In this document: piece after piece, positions 47,409-56,324 of the stretch
Numbering within the stretch: position 1 is the stretch's first letter
How the letters are laid out: each line of letters starts with the position of its first letter
Origin: Candidatus Woesearchaeota archaeon
GTDB lineage: Archaea; Nanobdellota; Nanobdellia; Woesearchaeales; UBA12501
Direction of reading: 5' to 3'
Assembly (NCBI GenBank): GCA_030651375.1
Contig: JAUSFM010000011.1
Location: 50,221 to 114,220, forward strand
DNA: 64,000 bases
Notes under the pieces: generated by a model
What the model saw: the letters and a program-made list of their open reading frames with translations, nothing else
Database searches by the model: none
Told to the model about the DNA's origin: nothing
Made by a program: the position numbers and the translations under genes

Positions 47409-48254
47409 ATGGATCAAAAAACTGCTTTGGTCGTGTTTGAGGGGAATAATATTCGAAGACTGTTCCACAAGAACGAATGGTACTTCTCAATTATAGATAT
47501 TGTAAAAATTTTAACTGATAGCTCGGTACCAAAAAGATACTGGTCTGATCTTAAAACTAAGCTTCAAGGAGAAGGTTTTGAAGCGTACGATAAAATCGTA
47601 CAGTTGAAATTACCATCAGAAGATAGTAAACTACGAGAAACCGACTGTGCGAATACTGACACTATGTTCCGCATCATCCAATCCATCCCCTCCCCTAAAG
47701 CAGAGCCATTCAAACGCTGGCTTGCCAAAGTCGGCTACGAGCGCATTCAGGAAATTGAAAACCCTGAACTGGGCCAAGACCGCATTAAAAAATATTATGA
47801 ACTGAAGGGTTATCCGAAAGATTGGATTGAGAAGCGACTGCGGGGCATTGCTATTCGCCAAGAGCTCACCGATGAATGGAAAAATCGGGGCGTCGGGCAG
47901 GAAAGAGAATTTGCCATCCTCACCAACGAAATAACGCAGGCAACCTTTGGGAAAACAGTGCAGGAATACAAGGAATTCAAAAACCTCGACAAGAAAAATC
48001 AGAACCTACGCGACCACATGACTGATTGGGAATTGATTCTCACGATGGTTGGAGAGAAAGCAACAACTGACATAACTACGTCACGAGACGCACAAGGGCT
48101 GGAAGAATGTACAACCACAGCTAGAGAAGGAGGAGATATCGCCAAAAATACGCGATTGGAGCTCGAACAAAAAATTGGCAAGCCCTTAGTTTCTAAAAAG
48201 AATTATGTGCAGTTGCAGGAAAAAAACAAGAAAAAGATGATTGAAGAAAAATAA
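47409..48254 (+). CDS. BRO-N domain protein, DinD / phage antirepressor-like
   Basis: The 281-aa protein has an N-terminal BRO-N domain (LVVFEGNNIRRLFHKNEWYF, SIIDIVKILTDSSVPKRYWS, then LPSEDSKLRETDCANTD..FRIIQSIPSPKAEPFKRWLA). The helical C-terminal part (GYPKDWIEKRLRGIAIRQEL, FAILTNEITQATFGKTVQEY) is what DNA-damage-inducible protein D homologues show. It is probably a DNA-binding or stress protein, often phage-derived. The mobile element sits 46 bp upstream. Converges on the thermosome gene. Confidence 0.82.
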   Translation: MDQKTALVVFEGNNIRRLFHKNEWYFSIIDIVKILTDSSVPKRYWSDLKTKLQGEGFEAYDKIVQLKLPSEDSKLRETDCANTDTMFRIIQSIPSPKAEPFKRWLAKVGYERIQEIENPELGQDRIKKYYELKGYPKDWIEKRLRGIAIRQELTDEWKNRGVGQEREFAILTNEITQATFGKTVQEYKEFKNLDKKNQNLRDHMTDWELILTMVGEKATTDITTSRDAQGLEECTTTAREGGDIAKNTRLELEQKIGKPLVSKKNYVQLQEKNKKKMIEEK

Positions 48255-48264
48255 AAAGAAATAA

Positions 48265-49890
48265 TCACATATCCATTCCTGGCATGCCACCCTGTGGCAT
48301 TCTGCCGCCGCCGGATTTCGAGCCAGCGATAACATCGTCAATGCGCAAAATAAGGATGGCGACTTCTGATGCGGAACTCAATGCCTGCGTCTTGATTTTC
48401 AAGGGTTCGAGCACGCCATCGGCCCACGCATCAAAGACTTTGCCTGTGTCAACGTTTACGCCTGCCCATTTCTTGCCCTTGTCATGCGCTGATTTTAATT
48501 CAGTGAGCACGTCAATCGGGTCAAGGCCTGCATTTTCTGCGAGCGTGCGTGGGATGATTTCCATGGCTTTGGCAAATGCAAGCACCGCAAGCTGTTCACG
48601 CCCAGAAAGCGAGTCAGCAAACTGGCGCAGTCCTCGTGAAACTTCGATTTCTGCGGCGCCGGCGCCGGCGACAATTTTTTTGTTTTTAAGCGCGCTGATA
48701 ACGCCGCCAACGGCATCGTCCAGTGCGCGCTTGACCTCGTCAACAATATGGTCACTGCCTCCCTTGACGAGCATAGTGACGGATTTCGGGTTGCTGCATT
48801 CCTTGATGTAGGTTAATTCTTCATCGCCAATCTTGACTTCTTCGACCAGTCCAGCACTGCCCAAATCACCGGGTGAAAGGTCATCAAGACTCGTTACGAT
48901 GGACGCGCCGGTGGCGCGTGCAATCGCTTCAATGTCTGATTTCTTGACGCGCCGTGCGGCGAAGATTCCTTTCTTTGCAAGGAAGTGCTGCGCAAGGTCG
49001 TCAATGCCTTTCTGGCAGAACACAACCGTTGCGCCGGACGCTGCAATTTTGTTGACCATGTTCGTCAGCATTTTTTCTTCCTGGTCAAGGAATCCCTGCA
49101 GCTGGTTTGGGTCGGTAATTTCAATTTTTGCGTCAATTTCTGTTGTTTTGATTTCAATGGCAGAGTCAATCAGCGCAATCTTTGCCTGCTTCACCTGTCG
49201 GGGCATCTGCGGATGCACGCGCTCTTTTTCGAGCACAATGCCGCGGACAAGTTCCGTGTCTTCAACACTGCCGCCCACTTTCTTTTCGATTTTAATATTT
49301 TCAGCGCTTACTTCAGTGATGCCGTCTTTTTTCTCCATGACCTGCATAACGGCTTGCACCGTGAGGTCAGACAATTTTTCTTTCGATGCTTCTGCGCCTT
49401 TGCCAGTCATGGCAGTCATTGCAATTTTTTTCAGGGTGACAATGTCATTTTCAGTGACGTCTTCAGCGAGCTGATTGAGAATGGCGAGCGCTTTTTCAGC
49501 AGCAATGCGGTATCCTCGCGACAGAACTGATGGATGGATATTTTGATCGAGAAGGTCTTCTGCCTGTTTCAGCAGTTCACCAGCAAGAACAACCGCAGTG
49601 GTGGTGCCGTCGCCCACTTCTTTTTCCTGCGTTTTCGCAATTTCAACCAGCATTTTTGCAGCTGGATGCTCAACCTGCATTTCATTCAGAATTGTGACGC
49701 CGTCGTTGGTGATGGTAATGTCGCCGAGACTGTCCACAATCATCTTGTCCATGCCCTTCGGGCCGAGTGTGGTTCTGACGGTCTCGCTCACCAGCTTGGC
49801 AGCGGCGATGTTATTTTTCTGGGCATTCCTGCCGGTGGTTCGCTGTGTTCCTTCCGGAAGGATAAAGATAGGTTGGATTTGTTGGTTCAT
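48265..49890 (-). CDS. thsA: Thermosome subunit (group II chaperonin)
   Basis: The 541-aa protein starts [23 protein letters not shown]-site blocks [24 protein letters not shown] and [16 protein letters not shown] are at about 40-100, and the C-terminus is [14 protein letters not shown]. It forms the double-ring ATP-driven folding chamber with a built-in lid. ATG 49890 is chosen over the upstream frame to 49929, because the family starts about 15-20 residues before PEGT. Only one subunit gene is visible; the A/B designation is nominal. Confidence 0.96.
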   Translation of the reverse strand: MNQQIQPIFILPEGTQRTTGRNAQKNNIAAAKLVSETVRTTLGPKGMDKMIVDSLGDITITNDGVTILNEMQVEHPAAKMLVEIAKTQEKEVGDGTTTAVVLAGELLKQAEDLLDQNIHPSVLSRGYRIAAEKALAILNQLAEDVTENDIVTLKKIAMTAMTGKGAEASKEKLSDLTVQAVMQVMEKKDGITEVSAENIKIEKKVGGSVEDTELVRGIVLEKERVHPQMPRQVKQAKIALIDSAIEIKTTEIDAKIEITDPNQLQGFLDQEEKMLTNMVNKIAASGATVVFCQKGIDDLAQHFLAKKGIFAARRVKKSDIEAIARATGASIVTSLDDLSPGDLGSAGLVEEVKIGDEELTYIKECSNPKSVTMLVKGGSDHIVDEVKRALDDAVGGVISALKNKKIVAGAGAAEIEVSRGLRQFADSLSGREQLAVLAFAKAMEIIPRTLAENAGLDPIDVLTELKSAHDKGKKWAGVNVDTGKVFDAWADGVLEPLKIKTQALSSASEVAILILRIDDVIAGSKSGGGRMPQGGMPGMDM

Positions 49891-50072
49891 GGACGCACCC
49901 CGCTTTTTGTGTTCGTATGAGACCAACAAAGCGGGAGCTATTTAAAGGTTACGGAGGGGGTTTAAAAATGGTTTAAAAGGTGGGAAGGAAAAAGACAAAC
50001 AAGGAGAAAATGGAAACATAAACAAAAGATTTATAATAGTTAAAATGGTTAAATGCGTAAAAAGAGGTCACT

Positions 50073-51887
50073 ATGGCTAAGAACAACTTATTTTTTGGTA
50101 TCACACTAGTTCTCGTGACCTGTGCACTTTTTTTACTAGCAAACATCACTGTTCAGGCGTACCTCGCCCCTATTCCTGATGTCGGCCAAGCAGTATGTGC
50201 ATGGCGCAACCCGATGCCAAATGGGCCTCGCTGTGATGAATCGTACCAGAGATGCGCTCCGGGTTGTCCTCCATTTGAAACAAGTCAAACTGGAGAAAGC
50301 AGCAGTGGATCATCCTCACCAATCTCTTCACCAAGTTATTCTCCGCCTTCTGAAAAATCAGAATCAGGCAACCCGTGCCAAAACAGCCGTCTCCTCTCTT
50401 GTGCTAACAGCTGCCGAGGCGTTAAGACTAACAGAATAAAAGCATGCTTCGCGATGTGCGTATCCAGTGATAGCAGCGCAATGAAAGCACTTAACAGATG
50501 CGCAAAAAAAGCAGTCGTCAAACAACAAAAAAGAGCGGATGTTCGTGCCGCTCGTGAATCTCACCAACAGGCACGCGACGAAGCCCGCAGAACAGGCAGA
50601 ACAACAAGCGTAAATGCCGGACCAACTACACCAGAAGCTGAAGAGCCGTTTGATTTTATAGTGATGGTAAGCCCATCGCCGCAGAAAACACAGGCAGGGG
50701 CAGCAGCAAAATACGCGGTTCAGGTCTTGCCGAAGGGAAAGGGAAAACCAAAATCAGTACTGCTTGCATTAGGAGGCACGGGCGTCTTTGACCTGGTAAA
50801 AAGCAAGCGCGCGTACTGGAACTTTGCCGGCAGCCAAACCACTGAAGGCACGCCGCCGTTTAGAACAACTCTTACGATTACGACGACCGACTCAAGCATT
50901 CCCGGCGATTATCCTCTTGCAGTGCGCGGCACCGGCGGCACGCTGACGCGTACCGGTGACTTTGACCTTGAGATTCTTGCGACTGATAAGCCATTGCCGA
51001 CGAAACAACCGGCAGAGAAACCAGCGGAATGGTCCGCCGTCGAGAAAAAGCTCAAAAAAGACCCAGGCAGAGATTACACACCAGGCGAAGACTTCGGGAA
51101 ACCGCTCACTAAAGAAGAGTTCTTAGTTTACCTGCGCAAACTTGAAGACGAAAATAAAGACATGAGTTGGAAAACACTCACTGCATACTTGCACGCACGG
51201 GCATATGACTCTCCTAAAAAAAAGGATCTCGAGAGAACACTAGGGAAAACACTAAAGACGCATCCAGAATTAGAGAATATTCCGTTCTTAAAGGAGTCTG
51301 TTTTCAATACTCCGCTGTTTATTCATGTTCCTGAGACTAACAAATGGAAAGATGTTAAGGATAATGAGGTAGGTGAACTGTATGGAAGAATTATCATTGA
51401 CGATGATAAAGAGAATGTAGACCTCGGCCATAGCTACGCAGGACTTCGCTCAGATATAGGCAGGTCTCCTGGTGCAGTAGGTGTCGGAGTAAAACTAGGA
51501 CTTCCGGGAGCAGGTATACTACCAACACTCCAACCACAAGAGGTTATGCGATCACAAGAAATTATGCAGATGGTGAACACGGATGCAGGAGACTTTTACC
51601 AAGTTATTGGCCAGGTTCTCGATGACTACAAAAAAAACGAATTCACCAGAGGATACACCAACGAAAAATCGGTGAACGGTTTGAAACAGAACTTAAATGC
51701 CTTGGAAAACAATTTGAATGCTTTGAAAAACAGCTGGGATAAAGCAAAGAAGGAATGGGCACCTGAGCAACAACTTCGAGGCAATGCTATTGGACACAAG
51801 CTTTCACGATATTATCAAGATCCAAAAAATGCAAACAAGAAACTTTCTGAAGCGTACGCTGATATCTTTGCGTCCAAGAAGAAATAA
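50073..51887 (+). CDS. Large secreted Cys-containing protein of unknown function
   Basis: The 604-aa protein has a signal peptide (FFGITLVLVTCALFLLANIT-VQA). Two Cys clusters follow: about 40-70 (AVCAWRNPMPNGPRCDESYQ RCAPGCPP) and 100-150 (PCQNSRLLSCANSCRGVKTN, KACFAMC, NRCAKKAV). A basic helix leads to an Ig-like beta domain at about 195-305 (FDFIVMVSPSPQKTQAGAAA, IPGDYPLAVRGTGG). The C-terminal 280 residues are mainly helical (IIIDDDKENVDLGHSYAGLR). No catalytic motif is recognised. Single gene with its own short leader. Confidence 0.6.
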   Translation: MAKNNLFFGITLVLVTCALFLLANITVQAYLAPIPDVGQAVCAWRNPMPNGPRCDESYQRCAPGCPPFETSQTGESSSGSSSPISSPSYSPPSEKSESGNPCQNSRLLSCANSCRGVKTNRIKACFAMCVSSDSSAMKALNRCAKKAVVKQQKRADVRAARESHQQARDEARRTGRTTSVNAGPTTPEAEEPFDFIVMVSPSPQKTQAGAAAKYAVQVLPKGKGKPKSVLLALGGTGVFDLVKSKRAYWNFAGSQTTEGTPPFRTTLTITTTDSSIPGDYPLAVRGTGGTLTRTGDFDLEILATDKPLPTKQPAEKPAEWSAVEKKLKKDPGRDYTPGEDFGKPLTKEEFLVYLRKLEDENKDMSWKTLTAYLHARAYDSPKKKDLERTLGKTLKTHPELENIPFLKESVFNTPLFIHVPETNKWKDVKDNEVGELYGRIIIDDDKENVDLGHSYAGLRSDIGRSPGAVGVGVKLGLPGAGILPTLQPQEVMRSQEIMQMVNTDAGDFYQVIGQVLDDYKKNEFTRGYTNEKSVNGLKQNLNALENNLNALKNSWDKAKKEWAPEQQLRGNAIGHKLSRYYQDPKNANKKLSEAYADIFASKKK

Positions 51888-51957
51888 TCTGATGTGAAGA
51901 CGCCTCACCCTAAATAAAAAAGCAACATTAATAAAATCAATTCTCCAGAACAGATAG

Positions 51958-52500
51958 ATGATTATCACTATCTCCGGCAGGCCGGGCAGCGGCAAGAGCG
52001 TCGTGGCAAAGACGCTCGCAAAAAAGTTGAAGCTGACGCATTATTCTACCGGCGATTTCATGCGCGCGCTGGCAAAGAAGCGCGGCGTGTCGTTGATTGA
52101 GTTGAGTGAAGAAGCAAAGAGTGACAAGGGAAAGATTGACCGCCAGCTTGATGCGTACCAGAAAAAGCTGGGCAGAACAAAAAAGAATTTTATCATTGAT
52201 GCGCGGCTTGGCTTTCATTTTATTCCTCGCTCAATAAAAATATTTCTTGATGTTGAGCCGAAGATTGCTGCACAGCGGATTGTCAAACAGCATCGCGGGG
52301 GGGTTGAAAAAATAACCACACTTGCTCAAGCAACCCGCGAACTCGCAAAGCGAACGCAACTTGAGCGCGAACGGTATAAAAAATATTATGGAATTGATTA
52401 TATGGACAAGCGCCAGTATGATCTTCTTGTTGACACCACAGCCATGCCTGCTGTAGTGGTGGCGAAAAAGATTCTGCTGTTTTTGAAGAAAAAACAGTAA
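51958..52500 (+). CDS. cmk: Cytidylate kinase (archaeal type)
   Basis: The 180-aa P-loop kinase has MIITISGRPGSGKSVVAKTL (Walker A), LTHYSTGDFMRALAKKRGVS, DRQLDAYQKKLGRTKKNFII, IDARLGFHFIP and a lid with RELAKRTQLERERYKKYYGI. It phosphorylates CMP/dCMP. Length and N-terminus match archaeal Cmk. It is followed 91 bp later by the isomerase gene, which has its own TATA box. Confidence 0.92.
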   Translation: MIITISGRPGSGKSVVAKTLAKKLKLTHYSTGDFMRALAKKRGVSLIELSEEAKSDKGKIDRQLDAYQKKLGRTKKNFIIDARLGFHFIPRSIKIFLDVEPKIAAQRIVKQHRGGVEKITTLAQATRELAKRTQLERERYKKYYGIDYMDKRQYDLLVDTTAMPAVVVAKKILLFLKKKQ

Positions 52501-52548
52501 CATACCTATTGAAAAATAACTATTTCAACCTATACCCCCTTTCCAGAC

Positions 52549-52560
52549 AATATTTATAAG
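52549..52560 (+). promoter_or_regulatory. TATA box of the isomerase gene
   Basis: AATATTTATAAG lies about 38 bp upstream of ATG 52592, so the in-frame codon at 52565 would be at or before transcription start and is rejected. Confidence 0.5.
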
Positions 52561-52591
52561 CCGTTTGCGCTTTCTCCACACCGGTGGTGGC

Positions 52592-53566
52592 ATGGCGAAA
52601 GTAGATGTATCTAATATGCTCGGTGTTCTCAACGCGTTTTCGCAGCAGTGCGAAGATGCCTTGGCTCTCGGAACCCACATAAAGATAAAGCCGCCTATCA
52701 ACGCAATTGTGGTATGCGGCATGGGTGGCAGTGCGCTGGGCGCTGAAATTCTGAAATCCTACCTTAACGACAAGCTTCCTTTTTTTATTGTGCGTGATTA
52801 CACGATTCCAGTATGGGCCAACAAGAATACACTGATGTTTATGGTGTCCTATTCAGGCAACACTGAAGAAGTTCTGTCGTGCTATGCCGAAGCAAGAAAA
52901 CGCCAGTGCACGGTGGTGTGCATTGTAAGCGATGGCAAGCTCCGCGAGCTGGCAACACGTGATAGTGTGCCAGTCATTGATGTGCCTCGCGGCATGATGC
53001 CACGAGACTCGCTGGGCTTCCAAAGCATTCCCGTACTGAACGTGCTTATCGGCTCTGGCATGCTTCCACCGGCAAATGAGCTGAACAGCCTCGTACGCAT
53101 CATGAAACAGGACGTGCGTGAAAAAGCGGTGCAAATTGCCGAGCGCATAGCAAATAAAATTCCCATCATTTACTCGTCAGAAAAAATGGCGTGCTACGCA
53201 AAAATCTGGAAGGCAAAGATTAATGAGAATGCAAAAGTGCAGGCATTTGCAAACGTGTTTCCCGAGCTGAACCACAACGAGATGGTCGGCTTCACGAACA
53301 CGCTCGGCGATTATTATATGATTATTATTGAGGATGCGGAAGACCATGAGCGTGTCAAGAAGCGCATGCAGATAACCAAGGAGTTTATGCAGGAGCGCGG
53401 CATTCCGGTGTTGTTATTGAAAGTTACGGGCCAGAATCGGCTCGCCCGGATTTTCTCGACGATAATGCTCGGCAGTTTTGTCGGATATTATCTGGCAATG
53501 GAGTACAACGTCGACCCGACACCAATTACCATGGTCGAGGATTTCAAAAAGAAGATGCGGGCGTGA
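52592..53566 (+). CDS. Bifunctional phosphoglucose/phosphomannose isomerase
   Basis: The 324-aa SIS-domain protein has VVCGMGGSALGAEILKSYLN, MVSYSGNTEEVLSCYAEARK, LGFQSIPVLN, FPELNHNEMVGF (catalytic Glu/His) and a C-terminal SIS half ending VEDFKKKM. It interconverts Glc-6-P or Man-6-P with Fru-6-P and feeds glycan precursors. GGTGGTGGC before the ATG acts as ribosome site. The 3' end overlaps the convergent gene by 23 bp. Confidence 0.93.
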   Translation: MAKVDVSNMLGVLNAFSQQCEDALALGTHIKIKPPINAIVVCGMGGSALGAEILKSYLNDKLPFFIVRDYTIPVWANKNTLMFMVSYSGNTEEVLSCYAEARKRQCTVVCIVSDGKLRELATRDSVPVIDVPRGMMPRDSLGFQSIPVLNVLIGSGMLPPANELNSLVRIMKQDVREKAVQIAERIANKIPIIYSSEKMACYAKIWKAKINENAKVQAFANVFPELNHNEMVGFTNTLGDYYMIIIEDAEDHERVKKRMQITKEFMQERGIPVLLLKVTGQNRLARIFSTIMLGSFVGYYLAMEYNVDPTPITMVEDFKKKMRA

Positions 53567-54224
53567 GCGTGGTATATGTTTCGTGAGTTTCTTTGAGCCG
53601 CCGGAAAAGAGAGTCGATATACACTTCACGGTCTCTGCCATCGCAATTTGGATTATAATACTTTGGAACTGGAGAGAAAAAGGAGGCAACAACTTCTTGT
53701 TTCACCCGCTGTTCAATATCTGCAAGGCGTTTTTGCTGTTCTCCCGGCTTTGCTGAAAAACGGCGCTGGACGCCGCGAACACCTGAGCGAAAACCAGGAG
53801 AACGATACGCAAGCCCATCAAGCAATTTCATCAGTGTTGAAAAACTATTCGTTGTAACGGGCTGATTGCGGTGCCTGAAGTCAGCTGCGCCATAGTATTT
53901 TGCCAGAATTTCATCAGGGTTCATGCGTTCCATAACTTCAGGCGCAAGCGCGATGGCGTGCATGCCGTGAAAGAGAGATTCTAAAACTGGATAACCAAAT
54001 CGTTCGATGTCGCTTCTTCGTATGCCGAATTGGGGAGGTACCGATGGAGCAAGGGTGGTGAAATGCGCTTTGGCAACGCGTTCAGCAAGGCCTTGTTCAT
54101 ACAGAAAATCATCTTCAGGACGGATTCCTTGTGCGTCACAAAGACGAACATAGGCTACGGCATCACGGTCTCCAAGTGCACGCGCCCGCGCCGCATCATC
54201 GAGATGGAGTTGGGATAAAGGCAT
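53544..54224 (-). CDS. Hypothetical protein
   Basis: The 226-aa soluble, charged protein starts MPLSQLHLDDAARARALGDR. Segments such as SDIERFGYPVLESLFHGMHA and MERMNPDEILAKYYGAADFR are helical. No family is recognised and no TM or Cys cluster is seen. A minus-strand TATA (TTTATATATCC, about 54245-54255) is 25 bp upstream of the ATG and supports it. Confidence 0.5.
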   Translation of the reverse strand: MPLSQLHLDDAARARALGDRDAVAYVRLCDAQGIRPEDDFLYEQGLAERVAKAHFTTLAPSVPPQFGIRRSDIERFGYPVLESLFHGMHAIALAPEVMERMNPDEILAKYYGAADFRHRNQPVTTNSFSTLMKLLDGLAYRSPGFRSGVRGVQRRFSAKPGEQQKRLADIEQRVKQEVVASFFSPVPKYYNPNCDGRDREVYIDSLFRRLKETHETYTTLTPASSF

Positions 54225-54302
54225 AAAGGAAGAATATTGTTGGGATATATAAACCCTTTAGTTTATATGGTCAGATAAGAACGATAGCAAAGATAATCAC
54301 AA

Positions 54303-54313
54303 CCTTTAAATAC
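54303..54313 (+). promoter_or_regulatory. TATA box of the VapBC pair
   Basis: CCTTTAAATAC is centred about 27 bp upstream of ATG 54336, so the antitoxin mRNA is probably leaderless. Confidence 0.5.
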
Positions 54314-54335
54314 AACAAGTACTACATGTTTGCAC

Positions 54336-54572
54336 ATGAGTATGCAAATCACAATACGGGATGTGGACGAAAAAATCTTTCGTGAATTTAAGGCAGACGC
54401 AGTGCGAAAAGGCATGACACTGGGCACTGCTATAAACTTTGCCATGCAAAAATTTAGGGCTGAACTTACCAAAAAAAGACCGTTGTTTACTCAACTGGTT
54501 ACGCCGTTTGACGGCGGCAAAGGAAGTGAACACGTCAGCGAAGAAGTAGATTCCATCATGTATGGTGAATAA
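54336..54572 (+). CDS. vapB: VapB-type antitoxin
   Basis: The 78-aa protein starts MSMQITIRDVDEKIFREFKA. A ribbon-helix-helix N-terminus (beta strand QITIRDV, helices EKIFREFKADAVRKG and TLGTAINFAMQKF) precedes an acidic toxin-binding tail ending VSEEVDSIMYGE. It overlaps vapC by 11 bp. It would neutralise VapC and repress the operon. Confidence 0.85.
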   Translation: MSMQITIRDVDEKIFREFKADAVRKGMTLGTAINFAMQKFRAELTKKRPLFTQLVTPFDGGKGSEHVSEEVDSIMYGE

Positions 54573-54966
54573 TGTGATTCTCATTGATGCAAACGTCTTT
54601 TTAGCATATGAAAATAAAGACGATGTCCACCACACCAAAGCTTGTGGCCTGTTGAACAAGATACAGGGAGGAACCTACGGCTCATGGTTCATAACTGATT
54701 ATATCTTCAACGAGGTGGTTGGTGTTACGCTCCGAAAATTTGGAAAAGAACGTGCAGTAACGATCGGTGAAGGTCTTCTAAAAAGCGTGGTTCTATTGAA
54801 TATTGATGAGCACCTGCTTCAGGAAGCATGGAAAATATTTACCAAAACTGATTTAGGGCTCAATCTGGTTGACTGCACAAATCTTGTCGCGCTCACGGTT
54901 ACTAATACTGATACCATCGCAACATTTGATGAAGAATTCAAAAAGGTTTCACGTGTGATTTCTTAA
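54562..54966 (+). CDS. vapC: VapC-type PIN-domain ribonuclease toxin
   Basis: The 134-aa PIN domain has VILIDANVFLAYENKDDVHH (Asp 1), ITDYIFNEVVGVTLRKF (acidic Glu), LGLNLVDCTNLVALTVTN (Asp 3) and DTIATFDEEFKKV (Asp 4). All four acidic residues are in place, so it should be active. These enzymes cut tRNA or rRNA when free of VapB. Confidence 0.9.
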   Translation: MVNNVILIDANVFLAYENKDDVHHTKACGLLNKIQGGTYGSWFITDYIFNEVVGVTLRKFGKERAVTIGEGLLKSVVLLNIDEHLLQEAWKIFTKTDLGLNLVDCTNLVALTVTNTDTIATFDEEFKKVSRVIS

Positions 54967-55002
54967 GAAGCAACATTCAAAACAAAATAATCGACAACAT
55001 AC

Positions 55003-55725
55003 TCAACTTATCTCAAAACTGACTTTGCCCCAGCGGTCTTGTTTTGCATCAATGCTCCAGACCGTAAGCGTCTTGCCGCCTTTGAGCGGCCGTGCCTCGC
55101 CCGAGCCAAGCACAAAGTTCTCACCGTTGATCATCAGGGAAACCGTTTTTGGGTCAGCTGAAACACTGTTGACAAAAACCGTGTATGCCCTATCACAGAG
55201 CGTGAAATGTGTTGAATCACCAGAATTCAATGTGCCGGTGTAGGTCAACGCGCCGAGCTCAAATGACATCATCTGCTGGCCGTTTTTGCTGTTGATGCTG
55301 TTGACATTGAAGTTCATGCCATCGCGCAGCGTGAGCTTGTCATCGGCCATGGCGTCAAACAGCTCGCCGTTGACGTCGAAAATAACCCGATTTTTGAGGC
55401 TGCTAACCAGATTCAGCCGAACAGCGTAATCGCCGGTGCACAGCGAATAGACCTGTGACATGCTTGGCCGGAGCGTTCCTGACGTGCATACCGGACATCC
55501 CTTTTTCGAGGTTGGAATAAGCTTGCCGCGTTCCAAGGCACCCTTATAATCGTATTGAGCCGGAAGCGTTGATTCACGATCAGCAATAACGGCTTTGCCC
55601 GTGACAGTATCAGTGAGTGGGTCAGTACTTGACGGCGCAATCATGATGAGACTGCCGATGGCAACCAGCGCAATAACTGCAACAAGAATTAATTCATCAG
55701 ACGCATGGTGATGTTCCGGCCTCAT
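55003..55725 (-). CDS. Exported beta-rich protein with N-terminal membrane segment
   Basis: The 240-aa protein starts MRPEHHHASDELILVAVIAL, with one TM (LILVAVIALVAIGSLIMIAP). The extracellular part has CPVC (residue 72 on) and two related beta modules, at about 85-150 and 165-240, with the recurring pattern V-x-L-x-x-x-x-x-K/x-V-x-F-D-V-N/x-x-x-x and SIDAKQDRWGKVSFEIS. Function unknown. Confidence 0.6.
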   Translation of the reverse strand: MRPEHHHASDELILVAVIALVAIGSLIMIAPSSTDPLTDTVTGKAVIADRESTLPAQYDYKGALERGKLIPTSKKGCPVCTSGTLRPSMSQVYSLCTGDYAVRLNLVSSLKNRVIFDVNGELFDAMADDKLTLRDGMNFNVNSINSKNGQQMMSFELGALTYTGTLNSGDSTHFTLCDRAYTVFVNSVSADPKTVSLMINGENFVLGSGEARPLKGGKTLTVWSIDAKQDRWGKVSFEIS

Positions 55726-55871
55726 CAAACACCTCATTTTTTATGTGATTATGAATTAACTGGTTAGATAAGTATTGAATGTTGTGGTTTATAAAGTTTT
55801 CTTCTCTGTGAGAGTGAAGGTTAGAAAATGATAGTTAAAAAAAATAAAAAGAAAAAAAGAGATAAAATATC

Positions 55872-56240
55872 TTAACTCAAGAATGAGCTGTCCCCTCGCC
55901 GGAACTCAGGTAGGATAATGTTAGTTCCATTAACGCCAACGAGCCCCAGACCGGTGGCAGCAGCTATTGATGCGTTGGTTAAATCGTAGTTGATGCCATT
56001 AGGGGTTATGAGGTCAAGAACAGCGTCGATGCGTTGAAAGTAGATCCCATCAGTAGCAGCGAAAATCATGGTTCCTGTATAGACAAGCTCATTATCTTCG
56101 TTGATCGTTACTTCAAGCGTGTTCGGCATAATAAATCCACGAACAACATTATTTTTTGCAGCTTGCGCACTCGCAATCACCAGCAACAAAAGCAATAGGG
56201 CAGTCAGTGGTGCAAGCAATTTAAATAGTTTTGATTTCAT
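55872..56240 (-). CDS. Small secreted protein
   Basis: The 122-aa protein has a signal peptide (KLLAPLTALLLLLLVIASAQ AA) and a mature part VVRGFIMPNTLEVTINEDNE with several beta strands (TMIFAATDGIYFQRIDAVLD). No Cys or membrane anchor. It lies just downstream of the large PRC-barrel-like protein gene and may belong to the surface operon. Confidence 0.55.
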   Translation of the reverse strand: MKSKLFKLLAPLTALLLLLLVIASAQAAKNNVVRGFIMPNTLEVTINEDNELVYTGTMIFAATDGIYFQRIDAVLDLITPNGINYDLTNASIAAATGLGLVGVNGTNIILPEFRRGDSSFLS

Positions 56241-56324
56241 CGGGTCAGCCTCCTCGTTGTTAGTTTAAATAGATGGGTGATAAACCCCCACCGTTTAATT
56301 CTGGATAATATTAGCCTGATTAGC

